A stretch of DNA of 30,523 nt from positions 1 to 30,523 of the IMG/VR virus record IMGVR_UViG_3300022839_000062. One strand, written 5' to 3'. The position numbers and the translations under genes were made by a program. Below are positions 20,926 to 26,994 of the stretch, one piece after another; the stretch's first letter is position 1; every line of letters begins with the position of its first letter. The stretch comes from a virus. The notes under the pieces were generated by a model. That model saw only the letters and a program-made list of their open reading frames with translations, was not told the DNA's origin and made no database searches.

Positions 20926-21717
20926 CTACCCTAGATCCTCCCCAACATATTCGAGGCCTTGGTCCACGTTCCCATCTTCAAAGCCCTCGACCTTGACCAC
21001 CTCAGCAAGCCACTTGGCATTCTTCTTCAGGGCGTTGGCTGAGATTGATTGATAAGGCGACGTGTAAGCGTGGCGCAGGTAGCTGCCGTAGCGGTAACCT
21101 TTGATGTGGCTGGTGCCTTCATCACGGTAGCGCGTGGCTGCTCCGATATATGGGTTATGATCGATCAGGACCATATAGACTGCACCGGCAGGCATGCGGT
21201 AGGCGATCAAGGCTCGATTACCAATGCACAGCAAGCCGGGATTTCTGATAGTCGCTAGGACAATTCCGTCCCTCCAAGCTTGGTTGGCCCAGAATTGTAC
21301 TTGATGGTTTGGCTCGAGTTGAGCCTGTTTGGCCTCCCATTGGGCCTGCTGCTCTCTACGGTATTTCTCGATGGCCGCCTTGGCTTCAGCTTGGTACTCA
21401 GTGTAGCCAGTGCCATCCTGCCAGTCTGACCAGACCACGTAGAAGTGGTCCGCACCGTCCCTGTAGTCAGGTCCGTGGAGCGCGCGGAGTTTATCGCTGA
21501 CCTCGATTCGGCCCTGCTGTCGGTACAGGGGCTTGTTTAGATCTTCCCCGAAAGCGAACAGGTGGTATTTATTGCTGTTGTAGTTGCATTTGATTTTGAC
21601 AATTTCGACTTTCTCACCAAGCTCAACGAAAAGCTTCTGTGCCCTCTTCTGGTAAGACTTAGGAGTTGAGTTTGAAACACCGTGACGGTACTCAGCGTTA
21701 GGAATGATGTTTAGCAT
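20926..21717 (-). CDS. Early phage protein, function unknown (cassette B)
   Basis: 263 residues from the ATG at 21717, preceded by AGGAGAAAGAC; as in the neighbouring gene, the 25 further upstream codons are repeated leader. The sequence includes YHLFAFGEDLNKPLYRQQGR, HFYVVWSDWQDGTGYTEYQA, a Gln/Glu/Lys-rich helix (about residues 110-145) and IGNRALIAYRMPAGAVYMVL. It has no motif I recognise, no membrane segment and only two cysteines. It stands in the early region among small genes with repeated leaders, so host interaction is plausible but unproven. Confidence 0.75.
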   Translation of the reverse strand: MLNIIPNAEYRHGVSNSTPKSYQKRAQKLFVELGEKVEIVKIKCNYNSNKYHLFAFGEDLNKPLYRQQGRIEVSDKLRALHGPDYRDGADHFYVVWSDWQDGTGYTEYQAEAKAAIEKYRREQQAQWEAKQAQLEPNHQVQFWANQAWRDGIVLATIRNPGLLCIGNRALIAYRMPAGAVYMVLIDHNPYIGAATRYRDEGTSHIKGYRYGSYLRHAYTSPYQSISANALKKNAKWLAEVVKVEGFEDGNVDQGLEYVGEDLG

Positions 21718-21735
21718 GTCTTTCTCCTGTATCCG

Positions 21736-21807
21736 GTCGGGGCCACTCCTCGACAACAACTGCAGCTTAAGGCATCTAATCGTAGGAAACAAGTCTTTTT
21801 ACTACTT
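21736..21807 (-). promoter_or_regulatory. Cassette element B with leader hairpin
   Basis: A diverged copy of the repeat element (AAGTAGTAAAAAGACTTG) lies at 21790-21807. The hairpin GTCGAGG-AGTGG-CCCCGAC, with one mismatch, is at 21736-21754. The interval TTAAGCTGCAGTTGTTGTC is shared base for base with cassette A, so these two leaders are recent duplicates. Confidence 0.65.
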
Positions 21808-21848
21808 TTTTCTACATTAATATACTTTAATCAAATCAACAGGTTACA

Positions 21849-21914
21849 GGGTAAGGACAAAATTATGTGCAGTTTTCTGCGGGGTAAGGACAAAATTATG
21901 TGCAGTTTTTTGCG
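21849..21914. repeat. Tandem duplication of a 33-bp unit
   Basis: GGGTAAGGACAAAATTATGT starts two adjacent 33-base copies (21849-21881 and 21882-21914) that differ at one base. They fall between the SleB-type hydrolase gene and cassette B, outside any supported gene. The unit resembles no leader element elsewhere in the window. Possible protein-binding pair or recombination remnant. Confidence 0.9.
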
Positions 21915-21935
21915 CTGCTCCCGTCTGGAACCGTC

Positions 21936-22358
21936 CTACCACGGTCCGTGGTCCGTGGCGCTTGAACCTTCCCGGTAGAACAGGTGATCCCCGATAACGG
22001 CCGTGGGCCTCATATAACGCGCCCAGTCGGGGCGGACGTAGTAGGCATGATAATGCGTGGCGTAACCCGTAACGTCGCTCACAACGCCGCTGAGGACGCC
22101 TGAGGCTACCCACCGCGCTACGGTGTAGGCGCGCCCGTCTTGTGGCTTATCGGACTGGCCGTCGCAGTAGAATGAGAAGGCGCAGCGGTTGCGGACCTCG
22201 CCGCCGTCGGTGACGACGCCGCAGACGGTATCAGGGAAGCGTGAGTCGTAGACTCTCTCGAGGACGACCTGTGCGACGGCGACCTGCCCCTGCAGGTCTT
22301 GGTTGCGCGCCTCGAAGTAGATCGTAGTCGCTAGGCACATGAGGGCTGAGGTAAACAT
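21936..22358 (-). CDS. SleB-type cell-wall hydrolase (endolysin)
   Basis: 140 residues from the ATG at 22358, which overlaps the stop of a 55-codon gene (TGATG); a GTG at 22373 is less likely. It begins MFTSALMCLATTIYFEARNQ, the start of the Hydrolase_2/SleB domain with the catalytic Glu in YFEAR. Then follow GQVAVAQVVLERVYDSRFPD, CAFSFYCDG and THYHAYYVRPDWARYM, and IGDHLFYR near the end. SleB enzymes cut peptidoglycan as lytic transglycosylases or amidases. The first 15 residues are hydrophobic but belong to the domain, so export by a separate signal peptide is doubtful. Expected role: host lysis or wall passage. Confidence 0.85.
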   Translation of the reverse strand: MFTSALMCLATTIYFEARNQDLQGQVAVAQVVLERVYDSRFPDTVCGVVTDGGEVRNRCAFSFYCDGQSDKPQDGRAYTVARWVASGVLSGVVSDVTGYATHYHAYYVRPDWARYMRPTAVIGDHLFYREGSSATDHGPW

Positions 22359-22525
22359 CAATCTTCCCGCCACATGTCTACTCTGTCGTTGACTTGCTCG
22401 ATGAGCTGCTCAGCAACTACCACCGCTTCACGTGCCAGTTGATCGGTAGAGCGTTTCGATCTGGCGAGCAGCGCGTGCATCATTACCGTCGAGACTAATG
22501 CTAGGATTGCTTTTTCTTCGTCCAT
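22358..22525 (-). CDS. 55-residue protein upstream of endolysin
   Basis: ATG at 22525 with GGAG seven bases upstream; stop TGA overlaps the endolysin ATG. The product starts MDEEKAILALVSTVMMHALL, with a short hydrophobic segment (about residues 6-20), then a charged helix (QLAREAVVVAEQLIEQVNDR). Position just before the endolysin invites a holin or lysis-regulator guess, but the hydrophobic stretch is short for a membrane span. The first 98 bases overlap the HTH gene in another frame. Confidence 0.65.
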   Translation of the reverse strand: MDEEKAILALVSTVMMHALLARSKRSTDQLAREAVVVAEQLIEQVNDRVDMWRED

Positions 22526-22673
22526 TTTTCTTCTCCAAATATTTAGGTCTATTAAACCAGTCGTTCAATGTGTGTGTTGACGGCCCGAGCTTGCGGCTGA
22601 TTAATTTTTTAGGAATGCCTTCGTCACGAAGTCGGAAGGCCTCCTGTACTACTTCCCACGGCCACGCTTTCAT
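22428..22673 (-). CDS. Small HTH-like DNA-binding protein
   Basis: 81 residues. The N-terminal 45 residues look like a helix-turn-helix of the resolvase/transposase type: AWPWEVVQEAFRLRDEGIPK, then KLISRKLGPSTHTLNDWF. A basic stretch follows (KYLEKKNGRRK). The C-terminal third overlaps the 55-residue gene and is polar. Its ATG overlaps the stop of the upstream zinc-finger gene (ATGA). A transcriptional regulator or cofactor is plausible. Confidence 0.65.
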   Translation of the reverse strand: MKAWPWEVVQEAFRLRDEGIPKKLISRKLGPSTHTLNDWFNRPKYLEKKNGRRKSNPSISLDGNDARAARQIETLYRSTGT

Positions 22674-22954
22674 TTTATTAAGCCTTTACTTCTAGCTAAA
22701 TTTATTAATGCTTGATTCATCTCTTTCTTGTCTTGCGCTTTCTTTGCCATAGAACAGTCGTAGCATGTGTAATCTTTATTTTTGTAATATTTGACGAGTT
22801 TGACGTGTTTTACTAACTTTTCTTTTTTGCAAATCGCGCACAGCGTTAATATCTTTTCCCTCCCCATTTTCTTTTTCTGAATTAGTTCCTCTTTACCGTA
22901 CCCATTCAAGCCCGCTACTGCTGCGCTTAACGGCAGTTCGTTATAAGTTCTCAT
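22670..22954 (-). CDS. Small zinc-finger protein
   Basis: 94 residues. CAICKKEKLVKHVK (Cys near residues 39 and 42) and CYDCSMAKKAQDKK (Cys near 64 and 67) form a four-cysteine zinc finger; the rest is Lys-rich. The N-terminus ELPLSAAVAGLNGYGKEELI may be a separate helix. The fold resembles the zinc-finger parts of phage HNH enzymes, but no nuclease motif follows. The start overlaps the nuclease gene stop. Confidence 0.7.
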   Translation of the reverse strand: MRTYNELPLSAAVAGLNGYGKEELIQKKKMGREKILTLCAICKKEKLVKHVKLVKYYKNKDYTCYDCSMAKKAQDKKEMNQALINLARSKGLIK

Positions 22955-23358
22955 AGCAACGCCCTCGCTTTTAGTATTTCGTAGTTTGCTTTGTGTGCGC
23001 TTTCGATTTCTTGTTTGTTCTGGCCGGTGTACGGCACGGCTAAGTGCTCTGAAACTAATGCTGCGTTGATGGTTAGGTCGCCCGCTATTTTAATCGTGCC
23101 TAGGTACCGCCCGAACTTTCCCTTCTCTTTCGTGCTGAGCTTGTAGGTTCCTCCAACGTGGAGCATCTGTTCGACAAACTTCTTTGCCAAGAACCCGGCA
23201 GCTTTCTCCGTTGCATTTCTAGTGCGGCACTCTGGAGTATCAATACCGTACAGACGAATGCGCTCACCACAACGCCAAGTATCAAAGCCAAGATCAATAT
23301 CAACATCGACAGTATCTCCATCGACAACGCGCGCAATCGTGCAGTTGTATTCATGCAT
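22951..23358 (-). CDS. Thermonuclease (staphylococcal-nuclease homologue)
   Basis: 135 residues, about one SNase domain. ARVVDGDTVDVDIDLGF carries the calcium-binding Asp residues (D13, D15). RIRLYGIDTPE provides R35, D40 and E43, and GKFGRYLG provides R84; together these match the catalytic Arg, Asp, Glu, Arg of staphylococcal nuclease. No signal peptide, so it should act inside the cell, degrading host or recombination DNA. It is embedded in a long chain of overlapping small genes, with its start inside the end of the 69-residue gene. Confidence 0.88.
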   Translation of the reverse strand: MHEYNCTIARVVDGDTVDVDIDLGFDTWRCGERIRLYGIDTPECRTRNATEKAAGFLAKKFVEQMLHVGGTYKLSTKEKGKFGRYLGTIKIAGDLTINAALVSEHLAVPYTGQNKQEIESAHKANYEILKARALL

Positions 23359-23560
23359 GCTCTAGTTCCATCCTGCCTATAAGACCATACTCGCCTAAGG
23401 TGTGTACTTCTATCGTGCTGCCATCTTCGTATAAACCCCAAACTAAAGCGGTTTCAATATCTTCGTGGAGGGTGTGGCTACCGTTTGGGGTAGTGAGTAA
23501 ATAAATTAGTTTGTATGGGAATTTACCTGTATCTATGCCCTTCTGTTCTATGCCTTTCAT
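23351..23560 (-). CDS. Small early protein, function unknown
   Basis: 69 residues: FPYKLIYLLTTPNGSHTLHE then IETALVWGLYEDGSTIEVHT. A beta-rich small domain, no recognised motif. The ATG overlaps the stop of the BPSL0761-like gene (ATGA), so the two are translated together. Confidence 0.65.
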   Translation of the reverse strand: MKGIEQKGIDTGKFPYKLIYLLTTPNGSHTLHEDIETALVWGLYEDGSTIEVHTLGEYGLIGRMELEHA

Positions 23561-23736
23561 TGCCTATCTCCTAGTTTTTCCAGTTGGTTTTCACTTACAG
23601 GGTAGTGCTTGAGCAATCGCTGTGCTTCTTCGCGTATCTTTTTTGGTACCTTGGGTGTGGCTCGCGGGTTGCACAGGTCTAATAAGAAGTCCTTGGTGTA
23701 CAGGATAGCCCTGCGTCTTTCGTCAGGTAGCGTCAT
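23557..23736 (-). CDS. BPSL0761-like small protein
   Basis: 59 residues beginning MTLPDERRRAILYTKDFLLD and continuing with KIREEAQRLLKHYPVS. This matches the pattern of the BPSL0761 family, short bacterial and phage proteins of unknown function: MxxPDERxRAxxxTxxFL followed by an EAxRLLxHYP helix. GAGGA precedes the ATG closely, and both ends overlap neighbours by ATGA. Confidence 0.75.
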   Translation of the reverse strand: MTLPDERRRAILYTKDFLLDLCNPRATPKVPKKIREEAQRLLKHYPVSENQLEKLGDRQ

Positions 23737-23945
23737 TCCTCTGCTTCCTGTTCTAAAAGAGTCAACTCATACGTACTTAAGTAACTTCTTTGTAGCACCA
23801 AAAGATGAGCCAAATGATTGTTAAGAAGAACTACATATTCTTTGTTTTCACTTCCGCTTGAGTTTTCTATTGCGGACACAGTCTGTGCTATTGTTTTTGC
23901 TATTCTTGCTGCTGTTCTTGCTGTTGCTGTTTGATCCGGGGTCAT
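23733..23945 (-). CDS. Small helical early protein
   Basis: 70 residues, Ala/Thr-rich helix at the N-terminus (ARTAARIAKTIAQTVSAIEN), then a leucine-rich helix (YVVLLNNHLAHLLVLQRSYL) and an acidic end. No known family. Ribosome binding site GGAGAG upstream, and TAATG overlap with the previous stop. Confidence 0.6.
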   Translation of the reverse strand: MTPDQTATARTAARIAKTIAQTVSAIENSSGSENKEYVVLLNNHLAHLLVLQRSYLSTYELTLLEQEAEE

Positions 23946-24121
23946 TATTTACTCTCCTGTATGTTAGATATTGTAACGCTTGGTGCAGTGGACCCGTGGG
24001 CCTCGGTCCCAAATACGCTAACGGTAATCGTGGTTTCTTTTTCTTTCTTGCCGAAAATCTTATCGAAGTTCTCGTCAAACTTTTTCTTATCCACCGGGCG
24101 CGATCTACTTCCCTTACTCAT
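23945..24121 (-). CDS. 58-residue protein, MSKGSRSRP family
   Basis: Starts MSKGSRSRPVDKKKFDENFD and then KIFGKKEKE, followed by a Thr/Ser tail. The M-x-K-G-S-x-x-R-P...F..N.D.IF pattern is common in phage miniproteins of unknown role. Its start lies inside the end of the upstream gene (ATGAGTAA overlap). Confidence 0.7.
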   Translation of the reverse strand: MSKGSRSRPVDKKKFDENFDKIFGKKEKETTITVSVFGTEAHGSTAPSVTISNIQESK

Positions 24122-24305
24122 TGTCTTTATCCTTAAATTTTGATTGGCTTTGCCATTCGATTAGCCCTTTCTCCGTAGCCGACTGGCCACGCGCGAGCTT
24201 GGTCACCTGCCCCCCGTTCTTAAGATATTGCCTGATGTCTTCGGCAAGCTTTTCCCTTAGGGCATCTCCATCATCGGGGGTAGGCAAATTGTTTTTTGTA
24301 AACAT
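24114..24305 (-). CDS. Small early protein with EDIRQYLKNGGQV motif
   Basis: 63 residues from the ATG at 24305, preceded by GAGG with five-base spacing; an upstream in-frame start at 24344 lacks a site and would overlap the preceding gene. The helix ALREKLAEDIRQYLKNGGQV is followed by TKLARGQSATEKG, a pattern (DI..fL..GG.v..l..G) found in small phage proteins. No function known. Confidence 0.65.
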   Translation of the reverse strand: MFTKNNLPTPDDGDALREKLAEDIRQYLKNGGQVTKLARGQSATEKGLIEWQSQSKFKDKDNE

Positions 24306-24312
24306 AAAAACC

Positions 24313-24525
24313 TCAGCGAATCTTATGAACTTCTGGGCGTCCAAAGTTGTAGCCTGAGACTCGAGCTTCGTGCGTTATTGCCACAAAAGCGTTAAGCGCT
24401 TTGTCCGGATCGTTGATGACGTCCTTCATTGCCTGCAACAGCCTTAGCTTATCGGCGAGCTGCATCAGCTCAAAATGATTCACGGCTTCCTGAACCATTT
24501 CTTTATCGTGTTCAGTGCTAGTCAT
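24313..24525 (-). CDS. Small early protein, function unknown
   Basis: 70 residues from the ATG at 24525 (GGAG six bases upstream; ATGA overlap with the previous stop). It is helical: MVQEAVNHFELMQLADKLRL and LLQAMKDVINDPDKALNAFV. No motif recognised. Confidence 0.6.
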   Translation of the reverse strand: MTSTEHDKEMVQEAVNHFELMQLADKLRLLQAMKDVINDPDKALNAFVAITHEARVSGYNFGRPEVHKIR

Positions 24526-24734
24526 TCTGCTCTCCAAATTCTTAAACCATTATCTTCACGGCGTGCGACGTACTTCTGGTCCCATCGTCGTCCAGTTGAC
24601 ATGGCCGCGCGGTACGCTCGGCCGTTAACATCCTCACCGTCGAAGTAGACGCTGTCGCCAACCTCCATGTCGAGGAACGGATACTTCCGCGCTCTCGACG
24701 ATTCCGGTAATGGAAAGTCTGTTTCAATTTTCAT
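24522..24734 (-). CDS. Small YPF-GD-family phage protein, copy 2
   Basis: 70 residues. YPFLDMEVGDSVYFDG near residue 18, then NGRAYRAAMSTGRRWDQKYV and GLRIWRAE. This is the same layout as the gene at 19620-19865: a YPF..M..GD strand pair, an Arg/Ser helix, and a closing beta strand with Arg. The first four codons and bases around the ATG match those of the gene at 26418-26741. Function unknown; possible nucleic-acid binding. ATGA overlap on both sides. Confidence 0.75.
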   Translation of the reverse strand: MKIETDFPLPESSRARKYPFLDMEVGDSVYFDGEDVNGRAYRAAMSTGRRWDQKYVARREDNGLRIWRAE

Positions 24735-25096
24735 TTTTTATTTCCCTCAGTTACAAAATAAGTATTGCCAATTTTCTGCACAGTCGAGCCGTCGGACCCG
24801 AACGTAAAATTCCCAATCTTCTGGAAAGTTGTAGACTTACCATCACTGTCCGTGACGTAGGTAATGTTCCCAATCTTTTGCGCGGTGCTCGAGGTTGTCG
24901 AGTTCTGTGCAGGCAGAGTTGAGCCAAGAGACTGCTGCACTACGGGGCTGCCACCTGTGACGAATGTCGTACCACCGATGGTGGTGGCCGTTGAGCCGTC
25001 GCTCCCGAAGGTGATGTCACCGATAGTGGTGAACGTGATTTGAGCCGTGGCGCATGGGGCAAGAACTAAGGATGCTGCTAGCAGTAGCGCTTTCAT
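24731..25096 (-). CDS. Exported repeat protein (KIGN/TFGSDGS repeats)
   Basis: 121 residues. The N-terminal signal peptide MKALLLAASLVLAPCATAQ has a short basic start, hydrophobic core and likely cleavage after ATA. The mature part has repeats: TTIGDITFGSDGSTATTIG, QKIGNITYVTDSDGKSTTFQ, QKIGNFTFGSDGSTVQKIG. Similar short exported proteins occur in proteobacteria. In a phage early operon, it may sit in the periplasm and affect superinfection or the envelope; that is conjecture. Confidence 0.75.
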   Translation of the reverse strand: MKALLLAASLVLAPCATAQITFTTIGDITFGSDGSTATTIGGTTFVTGGSPVVQQSLGSTLPAQNSTTSSTAQKIGNITYVTDSDGKSTTFQKIGNFTFGSDGSTVQKIGNTYFVTEGNKK

Positions 25097-25257
25097 TTTA
25101 TTTCCTCACAGTTGATGTCTTGGTTGTACGGGGGCCATGTTCCGTCGGCCACGAACTCACAGTAGCGATCCTGCTGCTGCTGTGCTTCTTCAAAATCAAA
25201 GTTACCGGCAACGCCGAGGGCCGCGACGAGCGCGGCTACTGCTAATAGGATTCGCAT
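25093..25257 (-). CDS. 54-residue exported or membrane-anchored miniprotein
   Basis: MRILLAVAALVAALGVAGNF is a hydrophobic leader (one span or signal), followed by EEAQQQQDRYCEFVADGTWP and two cysteines (C33, C50). The pattern YCxxV...G.WP.Y is frequent in small phage proteins of unknown function. The ATG overlaps the preceding stop (TAATG) and its stop overlaps the next ATG. Confidence 0.7.
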   Translation of the reverse strand: MRILLAVAALVAALGVAGNFDFEEAQQQQDRYCEFVADGTWPPYNQDINCEEIK

Positions 25258-25694
25258 TACGCTGCCTCCTGTGCGAGCTCGTATCGATAAGCGAACTCAG
25301 AGAGGAGCTGATCTTTAATGCAGCGCACTAGGTGGTAGGCGTCAGACTGACGGTATTCTGGGTGCTCGCATGACTGGTAGTCGAAGCAGTTGAGAATCTC
25401 TTTAATTTTAACGAGGTCGTTGTAATCGTAGCGGGCCTTGGTTGCAAGTTTAACCTCGGCGAGGAACTCTTCGAGAGTGCCGCAAAGGAAGCCACCGGCA
25501 GTGCCGTACTTAGGGTAGAGCGCCTCGAGAGACTTGATGTTCTCCTTGGCAAGTATTGTGGCGATGTCTGCAGCAATCACGATGTCGATGTACTCTTTCT
25601 GATCGAGGTTAACGAAGTGACGTGGAGCGCCGGGCTTGAGGGCATACGCTGCAAGCAGGGCGAAGTCTTCTGAGTTACATAAATAAGCTGACAT
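25257..25694 (-). CDS. Early phage protein with DYQSCEHPEY motif (cassette C)
   Basis: 145 residues. N-terminus MSAYLCNSEDFALLAAYALK; centre AADIATILAKENIKSLEALY; C-terminal CFDYQSCEHPEYRQSDAYHL, a motif I recall from many phage and plasmid small proteins of unknown function. The ATG has AGGAGAAAGAC upstream. It is the first gene downstream of cassette element C and heads the long operon down to the endolysin. Confidence 0.7.
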   Translation of the reverse strand: MSAYLCNSEDFALLAAYALKPGAPRHFVNLDQKEYIDIVIAADIATILAKENIKSLEALYPKYGTAGGFLCGTLEEFLAEVKLATKARYDYNDLVKIKEILNCFDYQSCEHPEYRQSDAYHLVRCIKDQLLSEFAYRYELAQEAA

Positions 25695-25755
25695 TGTCTT
25701 TCTCCTGTATCGGTTAAATTAAACTACAAAGGAATACTAGCACACTGATCAGGCA

Positions 25756-25777
25756 GCGCAACTACTTTAGACTACTC
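25756..25777 (-). promoter_or_regulatory. Cassette element C
   Basis: Minus strand: GAGTAGTCTAAAGTAGTTGC, starting at the TAG stop codon of the upstream gene. A TTGC -35-like end and TAGTAT 16 bases later could be a promoter. The leader continues to AGGAGAAAGACAATG at 25694, without a clear hairpin. Confidence 0.65.
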
Positions 25778-25947
25778 TATCTGTCGTACTTCTCTTGCTG
25801 CGTGTCCAACCCTTCTTCACTAGCGCAGTAAGCGTAGTACACATCGAGCTGGGCGCTAGTGACCACAAACTGCTGCAAGATACTCTGTCTGCTCCTGCCA
25901 TCGTTCTCTGCTTCTGCCGCAAGAACTATATTTTGTCCTTCAGTCAT
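25777..25947 (-). CDS. 56-residue early protein (cassette D)
   Basis: Starts MTEGQNIVLAAEAENDGRSR at 25947, chosen because AGGAG lies seven bases upstream; 24 more upstream codons are leader. Helical and polar: QSILQQFVVTSAQLDVYYAY. No family known. The stop codon TAG is part of cassette element C. Confidence 0.6.
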   Translation of the reverse strand: MTEGQNIVLAAEAENDGRSRQSILQQFVVTSAQLDVYYAYCASEEGLDTQQEKYDR

Positions 25948-25986
25948 TTCCTGTCTCCTTTCTGGGTGAGTGTTTTCGGTCAACAA

Positions 25987-26035
25987 GGTCATTAGACCAC
26001 GTCTAACTACTACATGCAACTACTTTCGACTACTC
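25987..26035 (-). promoter_or_regulatory. Cassette element D with small hairpin
   Basis: GAGTAGTCGAAAGTAGTTGC lies at 26015-26035, starting at the TAG stop of the upstream gene. Its TTGCAT and TCTAAT (17 bases apart) fit a sigma-70 promoter spacing. TCTAAT lies within the small dyad GGTC-TAAT-GACC (25987-25998). Confidence 0.65.
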
Positions 26036-26337
26036 TAGTTAGAGTAGATTTGGTGGTCCTTGATGGACCACTTCTGAACTACTGGCTGACCGTCGTCGGC
26101 CTCATCAGTGACGATGTAAGCGACGGTCTTCTTGACCAGGGCATAACGCCATCCTGAGTCGTTGACCGGGTTCTCAGAGACCCACACGCGGTGAGGATAG
26201 CCGCTGACACTGGCAGCATGGTCACCAGTTGACTCGCCTGCTGGCACTAAGTCGTACTCGAAAAATTTGCCGTGATCCTTCTCGACAAACGATCCGCCTT
26301 CGCGGATTGGGTAAACTGCTGAAGGGGCATATGCCAT
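26035..26337 (-). CDS. Early protein, function unknown (cassette E)
   Basis: 100 residues from the ATG at 26337 (AGGAG eight bases upstream). Contains GSFVEKDHGKFFEYDLVPAG, PHRVWVSENPVNDSGWRYAL and VVQKWSIKDHQIYSN. Mixed beta-rich domain without a recognised motif. Preceded by two hairpins and element E. Confidence 0.65.
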   Translation of the reverse strand: MAYAPSAVYPIREGGSFVEKDHGKFFEYDLVPAGESTGDHAASVSGYPHRVWVSENPVNDSGWRYALVKKTVAYIVTDEADDGQPVVQKWSIKDHQIYSN

Positions 26338-26356
26338 GTGACTTTCTCCTTTCTGG

Positions 26357-26422
26357 TGTCGGCCAATCCGACAAAGAGATGGTCTCACATTATGAGACCA
26401 CTCGCAACTACTTTTTACTACT
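26357..26422 (-). promoter_or_regulatory. Cassette element E with two hairpins
   Basis: GAGTAGTAAAAAGTAGTTGC lies at 26402-26422 and includes the TAG stop (26418-26420) of the upstream gene. Hairpin 1: GGTCTCA-TAATG-TGAGACC at 26381-26399, perfect. Hairpin 2: TGTCGG-ATTGG-CCGACA at 26357-26373, perfect. AGAAAGGAGAAAGTCACATG follows. Confidence 0.75.
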
Positions 26423-26741
26423 CAGTGAAACACAAGTCGAATGAGTAGTAAGGCTCGGTGTACCATCCGCCTTTGAAGTAATTATGTAACTGCATTGAAG
26501 TGCCGATGGCCCACTCATAGGGTCCGGCTTCCCAACAGACTCGCCAATTTTTGCCGAAGCCACGGGCTTGGCTTTCTTCAGGGGTATCGATGAAGATTTC
26601 AACATCTGGGTTTTGCCCGTACACCTCTTTCGCAAATTTGCACAAGGCTTTATGGAACGCCTTGGCAGCACCTGCCTTGGTCTTGTACTTCTTAGGGTCG
26701 AAGTCAATCTCGATGGGTCCTACTTCAGTTTCAATTTTCAT
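26418..26741 (-). CDS. Early protein, function unknown
   Basis: 107 residues, start with AGGAGAAAGACATG. N-terminus MKIETEVGPIEIDFDPKKYK, then KAGAAKAFHKALCKFAKEVY and WRVCWEAGPYEWAIGTSMQL. An alpha/beta small domain; no recognised motif. It shares its first codons and the GTTTCAATTTTCAT DNA with the gene at 24734. Second gene after element F. Confidence 0.7.
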   Translation of the reverse strand: MKIETEVGPIEIDFDPKKYKTKAGAAKAFHKALCKFAKEVYGQNPDVEIFIDTPEESQARGFGKNWRVCWEAGPYEWAIGTSMQLHNYFKGGWYTEPYYSFDLCFTE

Positions 26742-26762
26742 GTCTTTCTCCTGTATTTAAAA

Positions 26763-26978
26763 TTACTTGTTTAATAAAGCGCGTTCAATTTGTCCTTCGA
26801 TCATTTCGCACCACTTTGCGTAGCCACAACGATTGAGTGCGTAGACCATGATCGACTCGACGTAAAGGTCGTCGTTGCCAACGAAATAAAAGTAGCCTTC
26901 CCCTTTAACAAATCCAAGGCCAAGATCGGAATAGCGTGCCTGTATGTAGGCGTTTAGATTCTTTATAGTCGCTTTCAC
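26763..26978 (-). CDS. Small early protein (cassette F)
   Basis: 71 residues from a GTG at 26978 with AAGAGA upstream, in the position where the other cassettes have AGGAGAAAGAC. Protein begins MKATIKNLNAYIQARYSDLG and continues GYFYFVGNDDLYVESIMVYA. The further 16 upstream codons in frame are leader. No motif recognised. Confidence 0.65.
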   Translation of the reverse strand: MKATIKNLNAYIQARYSDLGLGFVKGEGYFYFVGNDDLYVESIMVYALNRCGYAKWCEMIEGQIERALLNK

Positions 26979-26994
26979 GTCTTTCTCTTGTATG

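Noticed and set aside
21844-22114. 89-codon frame with QKTAHNFVLT repeats near the endolysin gene end
   Set aside because: The peptide repeat is just the translation of the 33-bp tandem repeat, and the rest is an antiphase Arg-rich reading of the endolysin gene.
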